This document shows, in pieces, positions 23,742 through 32,604 of a stretch of DNA of 41,387 nucleotides. The notes under the pieces were generated by a model. It made no database searches, had not been told where the DNA came from, and worked only from the letters and a program-made list of their open reading frames with translations. Every line of letters begins with the position of its first letter. Within the stretch, counting starts at the first letter, position 1. The position numbers were made by a program, and so were the translations under genes. This DNA comes from Archaeoglobales archaeon (GTDB taxonomy: Archaea; Halobacteriota; Archaeoglobi; Archaeoglobales; Archaeoglobaceae): the NCBI GenBank assembly GCA_011605865.1, contig JAAOZI010000044.1, forward strand, positions 1-41,387, read 5' to 3'.

Positions 23742-24462
23742 AATTCTGTTAATCGAGGGATTGAGAAAAAAATTTGGAGACATCCTTGTTCTCGATGGAA
23801 TTGATTTCTCAGTAAATGAGGGTGAATTTTTTTCTATAATAGGTCCAAGCGGCTGTGGAAAGACCACCCTTCTTAGGATAATTGCAGGACTTGAAAGCTA
23901 TGAAGGAAAGGTGTTGCTGAGAGGTAGAGAAATAAAGGGACCGGGTGCGGATAGAGTGATGGTTTTTCAAGATTATGCGCTCTTCCCATGGAGAAATGTC
24001 ATAGGAAATATTGTCTTCGGTCTCGAGGTAAAGGGGTTAAAAAAAGAGAGACTCCTAGAAATTGCAAAAAAGATGATCGAAATCGTTGGACTTGCTGGTT
24101 TTGAATATAAATACCCTCATGAGCTTTCTGGGGGGATGAAGCAGAGAGTGGCACTAGCAAGAGCCCTAGTTTGCGATCCGGAACTTCTTCTAATGGACGA
24201 GCCGTTGAGTGCCCTTGATGCCCAGACTAGGCTGGAAATGCAAGAGGAAGTTGTGAAGATTTGGCAAGAAACCAAAAAGACTGTAGTATATGTCACCCAC
24301 AGCATCGAAGAAGCCGTTTATTTAGCAGACCGGATATTGGTTTTATCAAAAAGACCCGCAAAAGTAAAGAAAATCGTCGAAGTCCCAATTAAAAGACCGA
24401 GAAATAGGTTTTCCGATGAATTTTCAGAAATTTGTTCGAAATTGTACAATCTACTGAAGTAA
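23734..24462 (+). CDS. ABC transporter ATP-binding protein, SsuB-like
   Basis: 242 residues, start TTG 23734 inside the permease end. Walker A GPSGCGKTTLL (about 37-47), Q-loop VFQDYALFPWRNV, signature LSGGMKQRVALARAL and Walker B LLLMDEPLSALD, then the switch His in VTHSIEEA. The pattern LFPWRNVIGNI is that of the SsuB/TauB/NrtD importers. The stop is followed within a few bases by the tnpB pseudogene on the other strand. Confidence 0.92.
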   Translation: MSEILLIEGLRKKFGDILVLDGIDFSVNEGEFFSIIGPSGCGKTTLLRIIAGLESYEGKVLLRGREIKGPGADRVMVFQDYALFPWRNVIGNIVFGLEVKGLKKERLLEIAKKMIEIVGLAGFEYKYPHELSGGMKQRVALARALVCDPELLLMDEPLSALDAQTRLEMQEEVVKIWQETKKTVVYVTHSIEEAVYLADRILVLSKRPAKVKKIVEVPIKRPRNRFSDEFSEICSKLYNLLK

Positions 24463-24740
24463 CTCCCGTTCTGGTCTAGCATTAGCTTTCATCTTCCCTC
24501 CTCTTTTCATGGGAGGACCTTCGGGGTGAACGGAAGCTCCTGCATCCATCTGGTACCTGCGGAGCAGGTTCTTCACAGCTATGACATCCCTATCCTCTTC
24601 CAATCCGCATTTTCCGCACTTCATTCGCCTGTACCCCATTCGGGCTTATAACCCCTTGCTCTTGGCATACTCGACAAGTCTTTGTTTCTGCCTCTCCAGA
24701 TCCTGAGTACTGCTATCCTATCCTTCCTCCATACCACATT
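24451..24740 (-). pseudogene. tnpB pseudogene, C-terminal fragment
   Basis: Reading the minus strand, one frame gives ERQKQRLVEYAKSKGL, a stop, then MGYRRMKCGKCGLEEDRDVIAVKNL, the TnpB zinc-finger half and RuvC-end block. It continues ...MDAGASVHPEGPPMKRGG to a stop inside the ABC ATPase end. The first half of the zinc finger is deleted, the rest of TnpB is missing, and there is an internal stop. The interval 24463-24827 holds nothing else except decayed sequence and the bioY promoter region. Confidence 0.85.
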
Positions 24741-24827
24741 TAGACATCTTAGCGGGCTGGCTTTCAGTTGCAATTTCGCATTAGCTAAAAAGGAAAATTT
24801 TTAATTTTCTAATCCTCTAAAATTGAC

Positions 24828-25451
24828 ATGGAATTTTCAAGGGTAAACTTTTTCAGATGGAGATATGAAGCGGGCTTTGAGCAAAAGATGTTATTAGCTC
24901 TCGCATTCGCCGCATTTACAGGTATATGTGCCCAGATCCGCATACATCTCCCATGGACTCCGGTTCCAATAACTATGCAAACTTTTGCAGTCTTTCTAAC
25001 TGCAATAATCTTAGGAAGAAACTGGGGAGGCATATCTCAGACGTTCTACGTTCTCTTTAGCGCATTAGGGGTTCCATGGTTTGCTGGATTTAAAGGTGGT
25101 TTTTCAGCCTTTTTCGGGCCAACTGGAGGCTATTTAGTAGGCTTCGTAATCTCCGCCTTCTTTATAGGCTATTTCGTTGATAGATACATCGCTTCAAGAT
25201 TTCTGCTAACACTATTCCCCCTATTGCTGTTTGCAAATTTTGCAATAATCCACGGACTGGGCTGTCTCTGGCTATACCTTTGGACTGGAATGAGCGTTTC
25301 GATAATAGAACTGTTAATTATCGGTTCTCTGCCCTTTATACCGGGAGATATTGCAAAAATATTCGCGATTTCAGCTATTGGAAAAATTATTTTGCCCAAA
25401 GCTGCTTACAACGGTGAAGTGGATGCCGGAAGAAAGTACCGACTATTGTGA
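24828..25451 (+). CDS. bioY: Biotin transporter substrate-binding component BioY
   Basis: 207 residues with about six membrane helices. The BioY S-component pattern is seen: TGICAQIRIHLPWTPVPITMQTFAVFL (about 32-60), FFGPTGGYLVGF and FIPGDIAKIFAISAIG. It binds biotin for an ECF transporter; no EcfA or EcfT is in the window, so it may work alone or with shared modules. The TGA stop (25449-25451) lies at the edge of a TnpB-type hairpin repeat. Confidence 0.93.
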   Translation: MEFSRVNFFRWRYEAGFEQKMLLALAFAAFTGICAQIRIHLPWTPVPITMQTFAVFLTAIILGRNWGGISQTFYVLFSALGVPWFAGFKGGFSAFFGPTGGYLVGFVISAFFIGYFVDRYIASRFLLTLFPLLLFANFAIIHGLGCLWLYLWTGMSVSIIELLIIGSLPFIPGDIAKIFAISAIGKIILPKAAYNGEVDAGRKYRLL

Positions 25452-25487
25452 GCCACCTCCGCCCTGAAGGGCGAGGCTTTTTATAAA
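25448..25487 (-). mobile_element. Short TnpB right-end hairpin remnant after bioY
   Basis: GTGAGCCACCTCCGCCCTGAAGGGCGAGG matches the outer end of the composite repeats (GTGAGCTACCGCCTTTAAAG at 12851 and GTGAGCTGCCCCGCC at 20914), with GCCCTGAAGGGC as its hairpin. It overlaps the bioY stop, and its TTTTTATAAATC tail may serve as the TATA box for the next gene (ATG 25525). Confidence 0.6.
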
Positions 25488-25524
25488 TCAAAAATCTTTA
25501 TTTTTCTGCTAGGGTAAACTGGAC

Positions 25525-26130
25525 ATGGACCTAGTTGTAGGAGGGGGAAAATTTGGCCTAAAGGCTGCTGAATACCTGCTTTTAAGAAAGAGGGATTTTA
25601 TAATTATAGATCCAAGTGATGAATGTGCAGCTGCAAGAAAATTCAAAGAAAAGTTTGTGAAAGCGGAAGCAAAAGATTTAGAAAAATTCGTGAAAAAATT
25701 CGAACCTGAATGGATTTTTCCAACAGCTCCAATACATGTAGCAGCGGAGGCTTTGAAAGACAAATTCATACCCTGGAATGAAAAAGTTAACGAAATTCTC
25801 TCTGGTATTCCTGCAAGGGTAATAGTTTCAGTGGGAATGGGAAGTATAGTTGTCAGCTACAACAGGGATAAAATCTGCCTCGATAACTGCTCTTCTCCAG
25901 AAACCTGTCCGGTAACAAAAATAAAAAGACCTTGTCCGATGTATGAGCTCCTGAGATTCGCTTGTCCAGAAGCAAGGATTCTAATTAGCCACCAACTTTC
26001 CCCAGGAATTGGGGCAATAAATGGAAAAGACTTTGCATCTTTGTTAGAAGAGGCAAAAAAAGTTGAAAAAATAGTCGTGGCCACCGCATGCAATTGCCAT
26101 GGTGTGATCACCGCCCTCATGTCTTCTTAG
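25525..26130 (+). CDS. Conserved archaeal protein with Rossmann-like start and Cys cluster
   Basis: 201 residues, not a family I can name. It opens MDLVVGGGKFGLKAAEYLL, a nucleotide-binding-like GxGxxG, followed by a second alpha/beta half. Cysteines cluster in CLDNCSSPETCPVTKIKRPCP (about residues 113-133), with single ones at ACPEA and ACNCHG, enough for an iron-sulfur cluster or zinc. The final block ISHQLSPGIGAINGKDF...VVATACNCHG looks conserved. It overlaps the DNA ligase gene tail to tail by 14 bases. It could be a metal-dependent dehydrogenase-like or redox protein; this is not shown. Confidence 0.6.
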   Translation: MDLVVGGGKFGLKAAEYLLLRKRDFIIIDPSDECAAARKFKEKFVKAEAKDLEKFVKKFEPEWIFPTAPIHVAAEALKDKFIPWNEKVNEILSGIPARVIVSVGMGSIVVSYNRDKICLDNCSSPETCPVTKIKRPCPMYELLRFACPEARILISHQLSPGIGAINGKDFASLLEEAKKVEKIVVATACNCHGVITALMSS

Positions 26131-27775
26131 TCTGAAGCTCATACAATTTCTCGATTCTCTCAATTGTATCGGCCTCGTTTACATCTTTGTCATCCCTGAG
26201 TCTTATGAAGCGGGGGAACCTGAGTGCATATCCACTTTCATATTTCGGACTTTTCTGGATCTCCTGATAAGCAACCTCAAAAACGTATTTCGGTAGAAAC
26301 TCCACAATCTTGCCGTGTCTGTAAACTATCATCTGCTTAAATATTTCCGTAAGTTCTTCGAGATCTTCATCCGTAAAACCTGTTGCAACCCTTCCAACTT
26401 TCAGGAGTTTTCCAGTGGTGGTATCAAGACATGCAAGCTCATAGGAGCTGATAAGATGACTCCTCTTCCCCTCCCCCCATTCTCCACCGACAACGACCAG
26501 ATCAAGCGTTTCCATAACAGATTTCAGTTTTAGCCAGTGCTTTCCACGCTTTCCGGGGATATAAGGGGAATTAGGGTTCTTTAACATCACGCCCTCATGC
26601 CCAGCATTTACCGCCTCATTAAAAATTCTCTCTATCGTCCCCTTTTCATCGGTTATAATCTGTTCGGCTATCTTTAGTCTTTCAGATTCGTTTACATATT
26701 CCTTTAGTATATTCCTCCTTTCCTTCAGCGGCATATCTATTACTTCCCCATTGGCATACAGTACGTCGAAAACGTAAAGCTGGAGTGGAATCTTCTCCAC
26801 CATCTTTAAAACGTCATGTTTTCTCCTGAACCTCCTAAGAACGTGCTGGAAAGGCATCGGTCTTCCATCCTTAACAGCTATTACCTCCCCATCCAGAATA
26901 ACGCCCTCCTTTACATTCTTCTTCACTTCCTCAACTATCTCGGGCAGAGCATTTGTAACGTTTTCAAGTTTTCTGGAGTATATCTTCAGAATCCCGTTCC
27001 CCCAGTGAATTTGAACTCTGCTGCCATCGAACTTCCACTCAACAGCTATGTTCCCACTCCTTATAGCCTCCTCGAAGCTTTCTGCAACTTGGGCAAGCAT
27101 CATTTTTACTGGAATTCCAAGCTGAACCTTTAACTCTTCCAGTCCCTTTCTCCCGTACTTTTTGGCTATTACTGCAACTTTTCCTAGGTCGTTTGTTATC
27201 ATATAAGCCCTTTCAACGATTTCCTCGCTAACTCCAAATGCCCTTGCAATTGCATCTCTTACAATCCCTTCTCCCACTCCCAAGCGCATCTCGTTCATTA
27301 TGAGTCTGGTTATGTACTTGGCTTCAAGGGGTGTTGACTGCCCGTAAAGACCGGTTAGAAGTAGAATTTTTCTCTTTCTGCTGCCTTCCCCAGTAAGACC
27401 AGATATCTCATCAAATATCTCCCTCAAGCGCTTTATTGTCAGCTCCTCGAACTCAAGCGTTAGCATGCTTCTCTCGCCAACAAGTCTAGCGCTTACAAGA
27501 CCGAGATCCCCTAATTCCCTGACTAAGTCCTCTATTCTTTCCTTCTTTTTTCCGCTAACATTTTCTAAAGCTTCGTACAATAATCCAACTCCAACCCCGA
27601 GCTCTCTCTCATCCCAAGTGGGATAAATCCTACCCATTATGAATAGAACGACATTGTAAAGATCCTGTTCGTCTTCAATTTTACGAATGAACTCTGATAT
27701 TCTTGCAGTTAATTCAAGAGTTGAGGTTATCTTTTCGATGCTTTCACAGAATTCGGCGAATTCTCTGAACTTCAT
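26117..27775 (-). CDS. lig: ATP-dependent DNA ligase (replicative, archaeal LigI type)
   Basis: 552 residues with the three-domain plan: an N-terminal DNA-binding domain, then adenylation domain with Lys248 in EWKFDGSRVQ, and OB domain. Further motifs are VILDGEVIAV, QLYVFDVLYANG, HEGVMLKNPNSPY, WLKLK and GYALRFPRFIRLRDD. This is the archaeal chromosomal ligase that seals Okazaki fragments; length is normal. The window therefore holds two ATP ligases, this one and the Ku-associated one at 16957. Confidence 0.95.
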   Translation of the reverse strand: MKFREFAEFCESIEKITSTLELTARISEFIRKIEDEQDLYNVVLFIMGRIYPTWDERELGVGVGLLYEALENVSGKKKERIEDLVRELGDLGLVSARLVGERSMLTLEFEELTIKRLREIFDEISGLTGEGSRKRKILLLTGLYGQSTPLEAKYITRLIMNEMRLGVGEGIVRDAIARAFGVSEEIVERAYMITNDLGKVAVIAKKYGRKGLEELKVQLGIPVKMMLAQVAESFEEAIRSGNIAVEWKFDGSRVQIHWGNGILKIYSRKLENVTNALPEIVEEVKKNVKEGVILDGEVIAVKDGRPMPFQHVLRRFRRKHDVLKMVEKIPLQLYVFDVLYANGEVIDMPLKERRNILKEYVNESERLKIAEQIITDEKGTIERIFNEAVNAGHEGVMLKNPNSPYIPGKRGKHWLKLKSVMETLDLVVVGGEWGEGKRSHLISSYELACLDTTTGKLLKVGRVATGFTDEDLEELTEIFKQMIVYRHGKIVEFLPKYVFEVAYQEIQKSPKYESGYALRFPRFIRLRDDKDVNEADTIERIEKLYELQTKKT

Positions 27776-27795
27776 AAAAATCTTTCTTCAGGATA

Positions 27796-28575
27796 CTAAT
27801 TAACTTTTTCCCAACTTTTCATCGCCAACACAGCAGCTCCAAGTGCTCCAACGATCTGCGGTTCCTCCGGAATCTTTATTGTCAACCCTAGTTTCTCCTC
27901 AAGTGCCTTCTTCACACCCAAGTTCTTCGCCACACCGCCTGTAAGTACAACGTCTTCCCTTACACCAACTCTGCTGGCCAAGCCAACGATCCTGCTTGCA
28001 ATCGCGTCGCAGATACCGGCAACTATATTCTCAATTTCCTCTCCCGATGAGATATAGCTTATAACTTCTGATTCCGCAAAGACTGTACAGGTAGAAGAGA
28101 TCGTTATTTTCTTTTTTGCTCTTAATGCAATTTCTCCGAGCTGCTCCAATTTCAAATTCAACGCATTCGCCATTACTTCGAGAAACCTTCCAGTTCCGGC
28201 CGAACATTTGTCATTCATGGCAAAACTTAAAACTCTCCCTTCTTCGACTGCTATGACTTTACTATCCTGTCCGCCTATGTCAATTACAGTTCTAACAGTC
28301 GGAATCAAAAAATGCGCCCCCACTGCATGGCAGGTTATTTCAGTTACAGCTCTTTCGGCAAATCTAACCTGATATCTACCATAACCAGTTGAAAAAACTT
28401 TTGAAACGTCTCTTCCCTCCAAACCAGCAATTTTTAAAGCCTCTTGAAAAACCTCCAGTGCCGTCTCTTCCAGATTTGGTTTCACTTTCTGAATGCTATA
28501 AGCCAAAATCTCGGAGTCCTTAATCACCACACACTTTGCTGTGAGGGAACCTATATCTATTCCCGCGAAAATCAT
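27796..28575 (-). CDS. 2-Hydroxyacyl-CoA dehydratase activase (BadF/BcrA/HgdC ATPase)
   Basis: 259 residues. This ASKHA ATPase carries a [4Fe-4S] cluster and drives a low-potential electron into its partner at the cost of ATP. AGIDIGSLTAK (4-14), DIGGQDSK (99-106), the cluster cysteines Cys124 (NDKCSAGTG) and Cys163 (SSTCTVFAESE) and LTGGVAKN are all visible. Its start overlaps the end of the next upstream subunit gene by four bases. The operon order is D-like, B-like, activase. Whether the system dehydrates a hydroxyacyl-CoA or reduces an aromatic CoA ester cannot be read. Confidence 0.92.
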   Translation of the reverse strand: MIFAGIDIGSLTAKCVVIKDSEILAYSIQKVKPNLEETALEVFQEALKIAGLEGRDVSKVFSTGYGRYQVRFAERAVTEITCHAVGAHFLIPTVRTVIDIGGQDSKVIAVEEGRVLSFAMNDKCSAGTGRFLEVMANALNLKLEQLGEIALRAKKKITISSTCTVFAESEVISYISSGEEIENIVAGICDAIASRIVGLASRVGVREDVVLTGGVAKNLGVKKALEEKLGLTIKIPEEPQIVGALGAAVLAMKSWEKVN

Positions 28576-29738
28576 AAGCTCTCGAGAAAGGCCTCAAGCC
28601 TCGTAAGAACTTGCGCTTCGCTGAATGCTCTCTCGTCTACCATATCTGCCTCTATTATAACCGAGGGGACACTAAGTTTCTTTTGAATTTCATACTGGCC
28701 AAATGAATAGGGCTTGCAGCTTCTATTGGAGTGCATGACAACACCATCAACCCCATAGAAATCTATTAGTCCTTCTATTATTTCCACCATTCTATCGATT
28801 CCGATGTTCAGATACGATAAAGTATAAACTTCTGCGAGACTTGATATTACATCAGAACTTTTGACAGTCCCAAAACCGGTCCAAGCGTTCGTATAAGTGT
28901 CAGCAACAAGACAAGCGTTTCTCTTTTCAAAGAATTCTCCAAGCCACCTGAGACGGTACCAAATAGGAATGTTGTCCCACAGCAACCTTATTCTTTCGTT
29001 CTCTATCGCAGAAACTCCATTTTTAACCCTATCTTCCAATTCCCCTTTCATTTCTCTATAAAAGTTTACAGCATGCTCCGTCCCTCGAAGGCAGACTATT
29101 GGAGCCATGTTTATAAAAGCATCAAAACACGTCATCGGTGAAGGTCTGTTTTTTGCCATTCTCAGACATTCACCGTAAAGGTTAACGGCCTCTACCGATT
29201 TGGCTGCAACTTCTCTCAGTTTTGAATCATCCAAAGGATTACCCGTTAATTTTTCCACAAACTTTATAAAATCATACAACTGCTCCTCAACATAAAGTAT
29301 ATGGGATTCCTTCAACTCCTTCCTTATAAAGGGCATATCGAGGACAAAAAGTGGAACCTTGAAGATTCTGCTCAAGACTTCATACCACTTCACAACAGTA
29401 TTGCATATATTGTTACAGGCAAACAGAAAATTTGGTTTGGGCAATCCGCCAATTGGGCTCGTTCCAGCAAACACACAACCTATATCGCATCTAGCATACG
29501 AGCAGAGATCCCGAGAAAATCCTCTTTTTTCGGCAAATTCGGAAAAGTGCGAGCCCAACTTCGCAGCTCCGATTAGCGCCCCATGGTTTTCTGGATAAAC
29601 TGGATATACGTCCATTGCATAAAGAATCTCAACAGGAGCTCCGCTCGTTATCCAAGCCCTGAATTCTGCGGTATGGCCAAGCATGTAATAACCAGCCATC
29701 AAATCTCTCATTCTTTCGGATATCCTCAACCTTTTCAT
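28572..29738 (-). CDS. 2-Hydroxyacyl-CoA dehydratase/benzoyl-CoA reductase-like subunit (HgdB-like)
   Basis: 388 residues. The block GFSRDLCSYARCDIGC (about residues 74-90) is the family's Cys-bearing loop, and IIEADMVDERAFS near the end is the CoA-enzyme subunit signature. Such subunits hold a [4Fe-4S] or double-cubane cluster. It overlaps both neighbours by four bases, in the order 30706-29735, 29738-28572, 28575-27796, so the three are translated as one operon. Confidence 0.88.
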   Translation of the reverse strand: MKRLRISERMRDLMAGYYMLGHTAEFRAWITSGAPVEILYAMDVYPVYPENHGALIGAAKLGSHFSEFAEKRGFSRDLCSYARCDIGCVFAGTSPIGGLPKPNFLFACNNICNTVVKWYEVLSRIFKVPLFVLDMPFIRKELKESHILYVEEQLYDFIKFVEKLTGNPLDDSKLREVAAKSVEAVNLYGECLRMAKNRPSPMTCFDAFINMAPIVCLRGTEHAVNFYREMKGELEDRVKNGVSAIENERIRLLWDNIPIWYRLRWLGEFFEKRNACLVADTYTNAWTGFGTVKSSDVISSLAEVYTLSYLNIGIDRMVEIIEGLIDFYGVDGVVMHSNRSCKPYSFGQYEIQKKLSVPSVIIEADMVDERAFSEAQVLTRLEAFLESL

Positions 29739-30706
29739 TCGATCGCCTCCCTTAAAGCCTCAATTCTTGTTCTTATTTGTTCGGTGGATACCAAGGGAAA
29801 CTCTATCTCGATCAAAGCAACTTTCTTTCCCAATTCTTCAAGTTTTTCCTTCAACTGCGGAAAGTCAAAAAAGTGCGGCTCGCAGAATTTTACAAGCAAA
29901 AAGACTACAGCATCACAATCTCTTGCCAAATTTAAAACGTATTCAAATCTGTAATCCTCACTGTAATGCTTTGTGGGACAGGGTGCCTTGTGAAAATATT
30001 TCTCAGCAATATACTTTAAAGCGCTATCCAAATCTCTGGGTTCGAATTCCGGATATCTGAAATCAAAAAATCTCCTCCCCGTACACAAATCATCCTTAAC
30101 AACAAAACCGGACTTTCTAAATAACTCGTAGACTTCCGGATACGGGCAAACGCTTCCAGTTATTAAAACTCTCCTTCCCGACTCTTTCTTCGCTCCCTCC
30201 AGTTTTTTATCAACAAGTTCTATTGCCTTTCCAACTTCAAGCTGCTGAACTTTTGTTGCAACCTCATAATCAGCGTTGATTTCAAAAAGCTTTTTCATTT
30301 TTTCCTCAAGTATTCTGTAGAGCCTAATACTCTCCAAAATCTTTTCAAAGCTTATTTCCCCTCCCCAGTCCTCTAGGACCGCTAAAAAATCTTTTAGCTC
30401 GCGCATATAATACTCAACATTCCCTATTTTTGTCGGAAATTCGATATTGTACGCCCTTTTTCCAAGAAATTCCAATATGTCAGTTAATCGCATCAGAGTG
30501 TCGCAACTTCTTGTTACCACGAAACCGCAAAAATCGTTACTGAGAGCTTCTTCGATTGCTCCTCTCACCTGGGAGCAGGAATAGCTTTGTATATAACTTG
30601 ACGCCATACATATAGGTCTATTCGTTGCAAATATCCTGTAGGGTAGAAATCCGGCAGAATGAATCAATTCCTTCGGCGTGAAACTACAAAAGTAGCCAAT
30701 TTTCAC
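29735..30706 (-). CDS. 2-Hydroxyacyl-CoA dehydratase-type second subunit
   Basis: 323 residues. It begins MKIGYFCSFTPKELIHSAG, the motif of the HgdA/BcrB-type subunits, and has Cys in SYSCSQVRGAIEEA, VTRSCDTLMR, VCPYPEVY, LCTGRRFFD and FCEPHFFDFPQLKE. It is distinct from the downstream subunit, so the enzyme is probably a heterodimer reduced by the activase. It is the first gene of the operon. Upstream is alba in the same direction, after a 38-base gap, so the promoter may lie in that gap. Confidence 0.85.
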   Translation of the reverse strand: MKIGYFCSFTPKELIHSAGFLPYRIFATNRPICMASSYIQSYSCSQVRGAIEEALSNDFCGFVVTRSCDTLMRLTDILEFLGKRAYNIEFPTKIGNVEYYMRELKDFLAVLEDWGGEISFEKILESIRLYRILEEKMKKLFEINADYEVATKVQQLEVGKAIELVDKKLEGAKKESGRRVLITGSVCPYPEVYELFRKSGFVVKDDLCTGRRFFDFRYPEFEPRDLDSALKYIAEKYFHKAPCPTKHYSEDYRFEYVLNLARDCDAVVFLLVKFCEPHFFDFPQLKEKLEELGKKVALIEIEFPLVSTEQIRTRIEALREAIE

Positions 30707-30744
30707 GGATTAAAAACAATCTCAAAAAATTTAAAAAATTTTCT

Positions 30745-31014
30745 CTACTTTGCAATTGTTATCTCTATTGTTGAAACGTTTACTTTTCTTCCGTCTTGCG
30801 ACTCTAGTTCCTCGGTGTCTATTTTTATGTTCTTCACCTTAAGCCCCTGAACAAACCTGTTTCTCACTATTTCCACGACATCGACTGCCCTACTTATTGC
30901 CTTCCCTCTTGCCTTAACCGTTATCTCACTTGCCCCCTCATTTAACTGAGTAAGTGTCGCAAGCACATAATTCATAACTGGTTTTTTGCCCACCAAGATA
31001 ACGTTCTCCGCCAT
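30745..31014 (-). CDS. albA: Alba DNA/RNA-binding chromatin protein
   Basis: 89 residues of the Alba family, the acetylatable dimeric chromatin and RNA-binding protein of archaea. [42 protein letters not shown] and the beta-hairpin [10 protein letters not shown] fit the fold; the modified Lys is in the first of these. An AGGTGATG ribosome-binding site precedes ATG 31014, and an AGATTTAAATTTTAT box lies about 35-45 bases upstream. Confidence 0.95.
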   Translation of the reverse strand: MAENVILVGKKPVMNYVLATLTQLNEGASEITVKARGKAISRAVDVVEIVRNRFVQGLKVKNIKIDTEELESQDGRKVNVSTIEITIAK

Positions 31015-31086
31015 GGCGCATCACCTGAATGCAGATTGCTCATAAAATTTAAATCTTGCTGCAAAATAAATCTAAAGTAATAAACA

Positions 31087-32556
31087 TTAAATTAGCATGT
31101 TAAGCCCCTCTATAAATGCCTCGACAGATGCCATTACAATATCGGCCCTTGCCCCGCGGGCTGTTACGGTTTTATTTCCCCTCTTGAGCTGCACTACAAC
31201 ATCTACAAGTGCATCTGTACCTCCGGTTATTGCTTCAACATGGTAACTTACAAGCTCTATATCCGCATAACTTTCTACAGCCTTCCTTATTGCGTTGATC
31301 GCAGCATCTACTGGCCCGACACCCAATGCGGTTTCAACTCTCTCTTCTCCATTTATCCTAAGCCTAACGCTTGCCATTGGTGTTATATTCTTCCCCGTTA
31401 CTATTGCAAAATCTTCTAGCTTAACTTTTCTTTCGCTCTTAACCTGCAAAACGGTTTCAACGATCGTTCTTACGTCTGCATCCGTAACCCTTTTTCCTTT
31501 ATCACCCAGCTCCTTTATTCTTGAGAGTATTTCCTCCATCTGCCGCGGAGTAGCCGTATAACCCAGTTCCTTAAGAATTGCTTCAACGCTAGCCCTACCA
31601 GCATGTTTTCCCAACACTATTATTCTCCTTCTTCCTATAACCTCGGGAGGCAATGGCTCGTATGTTCTAGAATCCTTGAGCAGGGCTGAGGTGTGAATTC
31701 CGCTTTCATGTGTGAAAGCGTTCCCCCCTACAATTGGCTTGTTTGGGGGCACAACGATTCTCGTAAGCTTCTCGACAAGCTTAGAAGTTGGATAGATTCT
31801 TTCCTTATTTATTTCCAACTTTATTCCGTAAAGGAACTCCAAAGCCATCACAATTTCTTCAAGAGCGGCATTTCCAGCTCTTTCTCCTATTCCGTTTATT
31901 GTCGCATGAAATTCATTGGCTCCATTTTTTACAGCACAAATTGTATTTATAGTTGCGAGACCGAAGTCGTCATGGCAGTGAATTGCAATTGGGCTCTTCA
32001 ACTCACTTTTAAGTCTTTTTATTACCTGTTCAGTTCTCTCTGGGGTTAAAACTCCAACAGTATCGGCAAAAGTTAGTCTTTCCGCTTTTGCTTCTTCTCC
32101 GGCTTTTAGCAATGATACCACAAACTCTAAATCGGCTCTAGAAGCATCTTCAGCCCCAAATTCAACCAATAAACCTCTTTCCCTTGCGTATTCAATTGCT
32201 TCTACACTCTTCTCGATAACGTAATCCTTTCCTTTTCCCGGAAACTTGACTTGAATGTGGTAGTCGGAAGAGGGCGCAACCATAAATACCGAGTCCGCAT
32301 TGGCATCTGCGGCTGCATCTATGTCTTCCTTCTTTATTCTTGCAAAGCTACAAATTTCAGCTTTCAGACCCCTTTCGGATATCTGCTTTATTGCCTCAAA
32401 ATCACCTTCAGAAGAAATTGCAGTCCCCGCCTCAATTATATCGACTCCCAACGAATCCAAGGCTTCTGCTATCATGACTTTTTGCTCAACCGTGAGCGAA
32501 ACGCCGGGCGTTTGTTCACCATCCCTAAGCGTTGTGTCGAGCACCAGCACTTTCAC
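31087..32556 (-). CDS. leuA: 2-Isopropylmalate synthase or citramalate synthase family
   Basis: About 489 residues from GTG 32556 (start MKVLVLDTTLRDGEQTPGVSL); the frame is open 14 codons further but that part overlaps the divergent gene's promoter. The TIM-barrel core has DTTLRDGEQ, IHCHDDFGLA, TINGIGERAGN and ESGIHTSALL, and the C-terminal regulatory domain is present. It condenses acetyl-CoA with a 2-oxoacid in leucine or isoleucine synthesis. LeuA, CimA and homocitrate synthase cannot be separated by eye; LeuA is the default. Confidence 0.85.
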   Translation of the reverse strand: MKVLVLDTTLRDGEQTPGVSLTVEQKVMIAEALDSLGVDIIEAGTAISSEGDFEAIKQISERGLKAEICSFARIKKEDIDAAADANADSVFMVAPSSDYHIQVKFPGKGKDYVIEKSVEAIEYARERGLLVEFGAEDASRADLEFVVSLLKAGEEAKAERLTFADTVGVLTPERTEQVIKRLKSELKSPIAIHCHDDFGLATINTICAVKNGANEFHATINGIGERAGNAALEEIVMALEFLYGIKLEINKERIYPTSKLVEKLTRIVVPPNKPIVGGNAFTHESGIHTSALLKDSRTYEPLPPEVIGRRRIIVLGKHAGRASVEAILKELGYTATPRQMEEILSRIKELGDKGKRVTDADVRTIVETVLQVKSERKVKLEDFAIVTGKNITPMASVRLRINGEERVETALGVGPVDAAINAIRKAVESYADIELVSYHVEAITGGTDALVDVVVQLKRGNKTVTARGARADIVMASVEAFIEGLNMLI

Positions 32557-32604
32557 ATGGCCACGTTGAGGGAAGATTAAAAAAGCTTGTGCACACATCT
32601 CTTG

